DNA from: Phragmites australis
Taxonomy: Eukaryota; Streptophyta; Magnoliopsida; Poales; Poaceae
Direction: 5' to 3'
Length of the DNA stretch: 64,000 nucleotides
NCBI RefSeq assembly: GCF_958298935.1
Contig: NC_084942.1
Span: forward strand, 16,251,501 to 16,315,500
Shown here: piece by piece, positions 59,161 to 64,000 of the stretch
Position numbering within the stretch: the first letter of the stretch is position 1
How the letters are laid out: each line of letters starts with the position of its first letter
Program-made: the position numbers and the translations under genes
Notes under the pieces: model-generated
What the model saw: the letters and a program-made list of their open reading frames with translations, nothing else
Told to the model about the DNA's origin: nothing
Database searches by the model: none

Positions 59161-59541
59161 TTGGGCTGTGGATTTGAAGAAAAAGTTCAGGTAATTATTT
59201 TTTCCTTTTTATTTTTGTTAATTAGTTCAGTAGTAGTATATGACATAGATTTTAGACATTTATGACCTAGGATTTAGAAAATTGTCAAATTTAGTTAGAA
59301 AATGGTACGATAGCAGTTAAATATAGAATATTATTTTTAGTATATTATTTTTAGTATATTATTTTCCATATGTTATTTGTAGTATATAGTTTTTAGTATA
59401 TTATTTGTACCTGTGGACGTATGAGGCAACATTTGATAATAATTTGCGAACAAAGGGTACCATTTAAAAACTATTTTATCCGATATTCAGAAATATAGTT
59501 TGTTATCTTAACATGGGTTATATTTGCGGGTGTTTCCAGGG

Positions 59542-62150
59542 ATGGCAGACAAATTAATTTTTCAGATATATTATGGTGAGGGTGATATTAGGTACGGTCC
59601 CAACGGGGTAGATCTCTCTGGATTTTGTCATGTCATGAAGGGACTTAGTAAGGCTAATGAGAGGATTATTGTGGGTGTATGCAAATAGCTCATGCGGTTT
59701 TTCCAACTGGATCCGCAGCAATATGAGCTGAAGTTGAAATCTGTTTTGAGCCGTGCTAGTCAGGGATACATTGGTGAGCTTGTTCCCATCGAAGCCACAT
59801 CAACTTGGAGGCAGTATGTAGATATATGCTGCGAACGTGGCCTGCCGCTTGTTTTATTAGCTGAGGCGTACTTGAAAGATCAAAATGAGGTGAACTCTGC
59901 AGAAGCAATAGCATGACCAAGTGAGGCAGTGGAAGATGAGTCAGAGGCGGCTAATGTAGGGTCCAGGGAGGAGGATGGTGATGTTCCAGAGCTGTAGCCG
60001 ATGGGTGTAGCTGATGAAGGGGAGCACATCCCTAGCATCATTGAAGGTATGGATTTGGAGGCTGAAAAGTTGGAGGAAGGCCTTGCCGATGGGGATTCGT
60101 CTGATGAGGAGGCTAATGCTCCAGTTCCTGCAGAGTGGCGGGATCAAGAATTTTTGAAGTTGGTGGTTAGCGAGGCTGACCAGACACCGTAGCAGTACCA
60201 TGAGAATGAGGTGTCACAGGGTACTATGTACCCTACAAAAGAGGCAGTTATTGATGCAGTGAAATTCTGGTCGTTGTCTTTTTGTAGGCAATTCAAGGTT
60301 GTTAAATCAAGTAAAAGAGAGTATGATGTGAAGTGCTTGGTTCCTCAGTGCCCTTGGCGGGTGCACGTATTCAGAGGGAAATGGGCAGACTACTGGCAAT
60401 GCTCAATAGTAAAAGAACATAATTGTCATATTGAGGAAATAGAGTTCGCCCACCGAAACCTGTCTTCTGCTTTCATTGCAAATGTTATGTACGGAGAGAT
60501 TGTGGGCAACCTAAGGTATGAGCCACGATCAATAATCCATGCTATTGAGCAAAGGTTCCAGTACACAATAAACTATGCGAAGGCATGGAGGGCGAAACAA
60601 AAGGCTATTGAGATGAGGTTCGGTACATATGAAGATTCGTATCACAACCTACCTCGTCAATTAGCCACAATTTGTGCAAGAAATCCAGGTAGCTACTATG
60701 ATATTAAGCATTACCCCTCTACTGATGTGGAGTACAGCAGAAAAAGAGTGTTGCAGCGTGCTTTCTTTGCATTCGGTGCAACTATCAAAGCATTTAGATA
60801 TTGCCGACCCATCATATGCCTAGATGGAACATTCCTGACTGGAAAGTACAAAGGGCAGATTTTGTCTGCAATAGGGGTCGACGGTAACAACCAAGTCCTG
60901 CCACTAGGGTTTGCGTTCGTGGAGAGTGAGAACGGGGACAGCTGGTATTGGTTCTAGAGCGGGTGAAGCATGCAATTGTTCTTGATAGACCAGATGTGTG
61001 TCTCATTCATGATAGACATACAGGATTGTTGCAGGCTTTGCTGGATATGCAACACGGTAGCGTGCGACGGGGTGTGCCAGTACAGTGGCCAGATCTCAAA
61101 AGCACATGGTGCATGCACCATATGGGTGCGAACTTCTACAAACAGTTTAAAAGCAAAGAATTAATGAAGCTCCTCAAGAAGTTGTGCAGTCAGAACCAGC
61201 AACGTAAGTTCAACGCATTATGGGCAAGACTTGATGAACTGACTCTTAAACAAACTGCGGAGGCTGCACCTAATGGTGAGGAACCAATAGCTCTCGGTCC
61301 TCTCCCAACCAATACTCCGCAGATTGTAAGGAGATCGGGCTCATCTATTAGTAGCTTTTCACAGTGGATACGCAATGAGCCGAATGAAAAATGGGCTCTG
61401 CTGTACGACAGTGTTGGTGCCAGGTATGGATTAATGACTACAAACCTTGCAGAGGTTTATAACTGGGTCATGCAAGGAATGGGGTCCCTACCACTGGTTG
61501 GAATTGTAGAAGGCATTTTGCATGGGACCTGCAAGTACTTCATTGATCGGTATGCAGCTGCTAAGGTTGTAATGGAGGACAATCGTATGCTTTCTGGATG
61601 TTGTGTGAGTACATGGAGAAGGCAAATAGGAAGGCCCACATGCATCGCGCAAATCAAGAGGGCACTACAGAGCACAGGTTCAGTGTCCTGTGTCGGGATA
61701 AGGGTCGCAGGGGGGGGTAGACGGGAGCGGCATGTTCAAGAGTGTGTGCTAAGGAGTGGGACATACATATGTAGTTGTCAAAAGCCACAATTACTCCACA
61801 AACCTTGTACACACGTCATAGCTGCGTGCGCGGAGCACCATATGCTTCCGAGGGAATATGTGTCACAATATTTCATGAAAGATCAAGTATTGAACACATG
61901 GAACCAGGAGCTGTATGGTTACGGCATTGTTGATACTTTTACAAGTAACTCAGGGGCTGCAAGAATATATGTGCCTGATTTGGGAAAGATGAAGAACGCA
62001 CCGGGGCGAAGACAAACTCGTCGGATTCGTAACAATATGGATGAATCCGAGGCTGGCCCTAGGATCAAGCGATGCAGTCAGTGCAATGAAATAGGTCACA
62101 CTTACAAATATTGTCGCAAAACTGCAGGCGGTGATGCACATGTTGTCTAG
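59542..62150 (+). pseudogene. Mutator-like (MULE) transposase, broken by stops and one frameshift
   Basis: The frame starts MADKLIFQIYYGEGDIRYG at 59542 and stays collinear for 1.4 kb. Domains: acidic linker (59900-60180); a DNA-binding zinc-finger-like part with VVKSSKREYDVKCLVPQCPWR and CSIVKEHNCH (60290-60440); then the catalytic core with D in CLDGTFLTGKYKG, D in CLIHDRHTGLL and the expected E in TTNLAEVYNW. A SWIM finger (CSCQKPQLLHKPCTH) and a CCHC knuckle (CSQCNEIGHTYKYC) follow, ending VV at 62150. Stops lie at 59686, 59914, 59995 and 60190. One base is lost near 60953, shifting the frame (TAG at 60955). From there to the end the second frame is open for about 400 codons. MULE transposases cut and paste between long terminal inverted repeats; those repeats were not identified. 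Confidence 0.85.
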
Positions 62151-62289
62151 GTGAGCTTCGTGTGTGTTCAGCTAGTTTTGTACCATTTTAATATGTGCTA
62201 ATTTCGCATATAGTTAATTTGCATTGAAAGTATATTGTTGTTGTATTTATTTATCAATGTATTAATGTACATGCCTTTCAAATGCAGAG

Positions 62290-64000
62290 ATGGCTCACCC
62301 TTCGACCCCGGAGCTTTTGGACCCTATCGTGGACAAGAAGCATCGCAGCTTCTTATCCGTCGAGCACCAGATGGAGCTAGGTGTTTTTCGCCCACGAGGC
62401 CCCGGAGAGCTGCTAATGGTAGACGAGCGATGGACCCACATGTACTAACAAAATTTGATACGAAATTGTCATATCACTGCTGTTGTTACATATTATTGAT
62501 GTACTGCAATACTTATAGGTTGGCAGCGGCCGGACTCCTACCGCTTTGCCGGTTGGTGGAGGCCCGATCGACGGAGAACCCCGAGGTTGCAGCCCGTCGT
62601 TTCTACTTCGATCGGTCGCTGATAGCAGCACTGGTCGACCGTTGGAGGCCGGAGACACATACGTTCCACCTACCGTGCGAGAGATGACCCCGACCCTGCA
62701 GGACGTGTCCTACCTCTTAGGCCTTCCTTGCGCGGGAGCGGCTGTTGGGGTCATCGATATGCAGTATGACTGGATCAACGACATGCATCAGCGATTTGGG
62801 CCGGTGGAGCGAAAGGCGGACGCACCCCCTACATGCCTGAGTTCTTATCCGATGCACGAGGGCCAACGAAGAAGTGGATCCTACAGTTCCAGGTACGGTA
62901 ACATGGAACCTATGGAGTACTAACAAAGTATGTCATAATGATCCTTTCTGACACCAGTCATTTTTGCAGCCGGCGTACACCCACCCACACGCCAACGCAT
63001 ACGCGGTCTCCAGATATTTGGAGGCCTACCTCCTTTGATTGTTTGGATGGGTGATGTTCACTAGTGGCCAAGGCCACCTGTTTACGCGGACACTTGTCCT
63101 GTACGCCCGGTCGATAGCGGACGCTGATGCGGAGGACGTACCGCAGTTCAGCTGGGCATCCGCTGTTCTTGCAGCGACGTATCGGGCGCTCTGCGACGCA
63201 TGCACAAAGAAGGAGGCACTTGCCACTTTCGTCGGGTGTCCACTTCTTCTTCAGCTGTGGTCATATGAGCATTTCGTCATAGGGAGGCCGGTGGTGGATC
63301 GCTCCCCGTACCCTGAGGAATGGTACGGCGAGACGGACGAGGACGCGCCCACAATGGCCTCACTGTGGTGTCATCAACGGGTACGTATTTTACATTAACA
63401 GTTCCGTTCGTACTATGTTAGTCGCTTAATATTTGTATTCATGTTTGTCACTCAGCCACACTGGGCCCACGAGCAGCCTCGCAGCGCGTACGAGCATTTT
63501 CGTACCCAATTCGACAGGCTACGTCCCAACGATGTGATATGAGAGCCATACAGCGTTCGGTCCGTGCATACACGGGCAGGGTTGGGTTTGTCACCCTTGT
63601 GCACCCGCGACGAGGAGTACTAGCTCACCAAGGCGCCACTTGTCTTCGACATCTACGTTGAAGAGTACTCACCGCACCGCGTCATGCGGTAGTTTGGCTG
63701 TCACCAGGCATTCCCGGTCATCCCCGTCCGTACCGTCCCCTTGCAAGTCCACAGGTACACTTGCGAAGTTACAGTTTGAGCAACCTTCTGTTCAGTTTCA
63801 GTTACATTTGCCGTGGTATGAATGCAGGTACACGCGAAAAGGCCAGCCAGCTGGTAAGCTCTGGGCGGACCGCTTGGCCCCTTACGTGGCAACATGGGCC
63901 CAAGCGCTACAGGACGTCGTTGATGAGGCGCGTCCCCACACCGAGGGGAACTTCAGGGAGTACCTACGGTGGTACATGCCACGTACTCGCACACGCATCA
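62290..64000 (+). pseudogene. Plant mobile domain (PMD) gene of the MULE unit, runs off the window
   Basis: Starts MAHPSTPELLDPIVDKKHRS two bases after a CAG acceptor, 140 bp downstream of the transposase stop. PMD hallmarks: AAGLLPLCRLVEA, LIAALVDRWRPETHTFHLP, MTPTLQDVSYLLGLP, YLEAYLL and LFGWVMFTSGQG, and WYMP-type text at the end. Likely introns: 62437-62519, 62893-62970, about 63381-63456 and 63752-63827. Lesions: single-base losses near 62680 and 62833, TGA at 63036 (Trp expected), and stops near 63539, 63620 and 63690 at Trp or Gln positions. PMD proteins include the host silencing factors MAIN and MAIL1, and one PMD class is known in transposons. The last exon is still open at the edge. 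Confidence 0.8.

Noticed and set aside
1..64000. CRISPR arrays, bacterial operons, ribosome binding sites, tRNA or rRNA genes
   Set aside because: No array of direct repeats with spacers, no tRNA-like or rRNA text was seen, and the sequence is plainly eukaryotic.

Overview
This is a transposon-rich stretch of a plant nuclear genome, almost certainly a grass (Poaceae). The evidence is spliced genes with GT-AG and GC-AG introns, monocot-type GRF-interacting factor, RAD51, eIF2B-alpha and sucrose-phosphate synthase sequences, and grass-type transposon families (Tekay, Reina, SIRE, CACTA with a Ulp1 protease, Tourist-like and hAT MITEs). Nothing visible fixes the species; a panicoid grass is a guess.

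Layout. 1-706: truncated copia element (minus). 2540-4249: first two coding exons of a GRF-interacting factor (GIF) gene (minus), whose 3' exons would lie beyond the left edge. 4250-11700: mostly non-coding, with copies of a dispersed repeat and one possible nuclear-protein exon near 9.4 kb. 11.7-21.6 kb: degenerate Tekay-type Ty3 element (minus), split by a coding-poor LTR element at 15401-19869 with matching GATGC target duplications. 21.6-24.58 kb: 5'-truncated CACTA element with Ulp1-like remnants, itself carrying a hAT-like MITE. 24.58-28.24 kb: a diverged copy of the GIF upstream flank, cut by a 1.07-kb hAT-like element and followed by a Tourist-like MITE and repeat copies. 28.25-35.1 kb: SIRE-type copia, Tekay-like and other copia remnants.

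37272-45503 is a RAD51 pseudogene (plus) with seven recognisable exons, a 1-bp frameshift, an in-frame stop, no visible 3' exons, and a Reina-type Ty3 element inside its sixth intron. Facing it, 46570-49678 is the only gene here that looks intact: a five-exon eIF2B-alpha gene (minus, 367 residues). 51503-52662 is a broken two-exon fragment of a sucrose-phosphate synthase gene (minus). 53606-56781 is a solo LTR with a perfect GTTTG duplication. 58.8-64 kb (plus) is a Mutator-like unit: a GC-rich hairpin-forming promoter region with a TATA box, a MULE transposase with DDE residues, SWIM finger and zinc knuckle, and a following plant mobile domain (PMD) gene that runs off the right edge. Both genes are broken by stops and small indels.

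How it fits together. The host genes (GIF, RAD51, eIF2B-alpha) are separate housekeeping or developmental genes, not a pathway. GIF next to RAD51 recalls, from memory, the rice chromosome 11/12 arrangement, so this looks like an ancient gene neighbourhood stretched by nested insertions. I found no novel functional system. The strongest leads are the MULE-PMD unit with its palindromic promoter, the decaying RAD51 copy, the sucrose-phosphate synthase fragment and the duplicated GIF flank.
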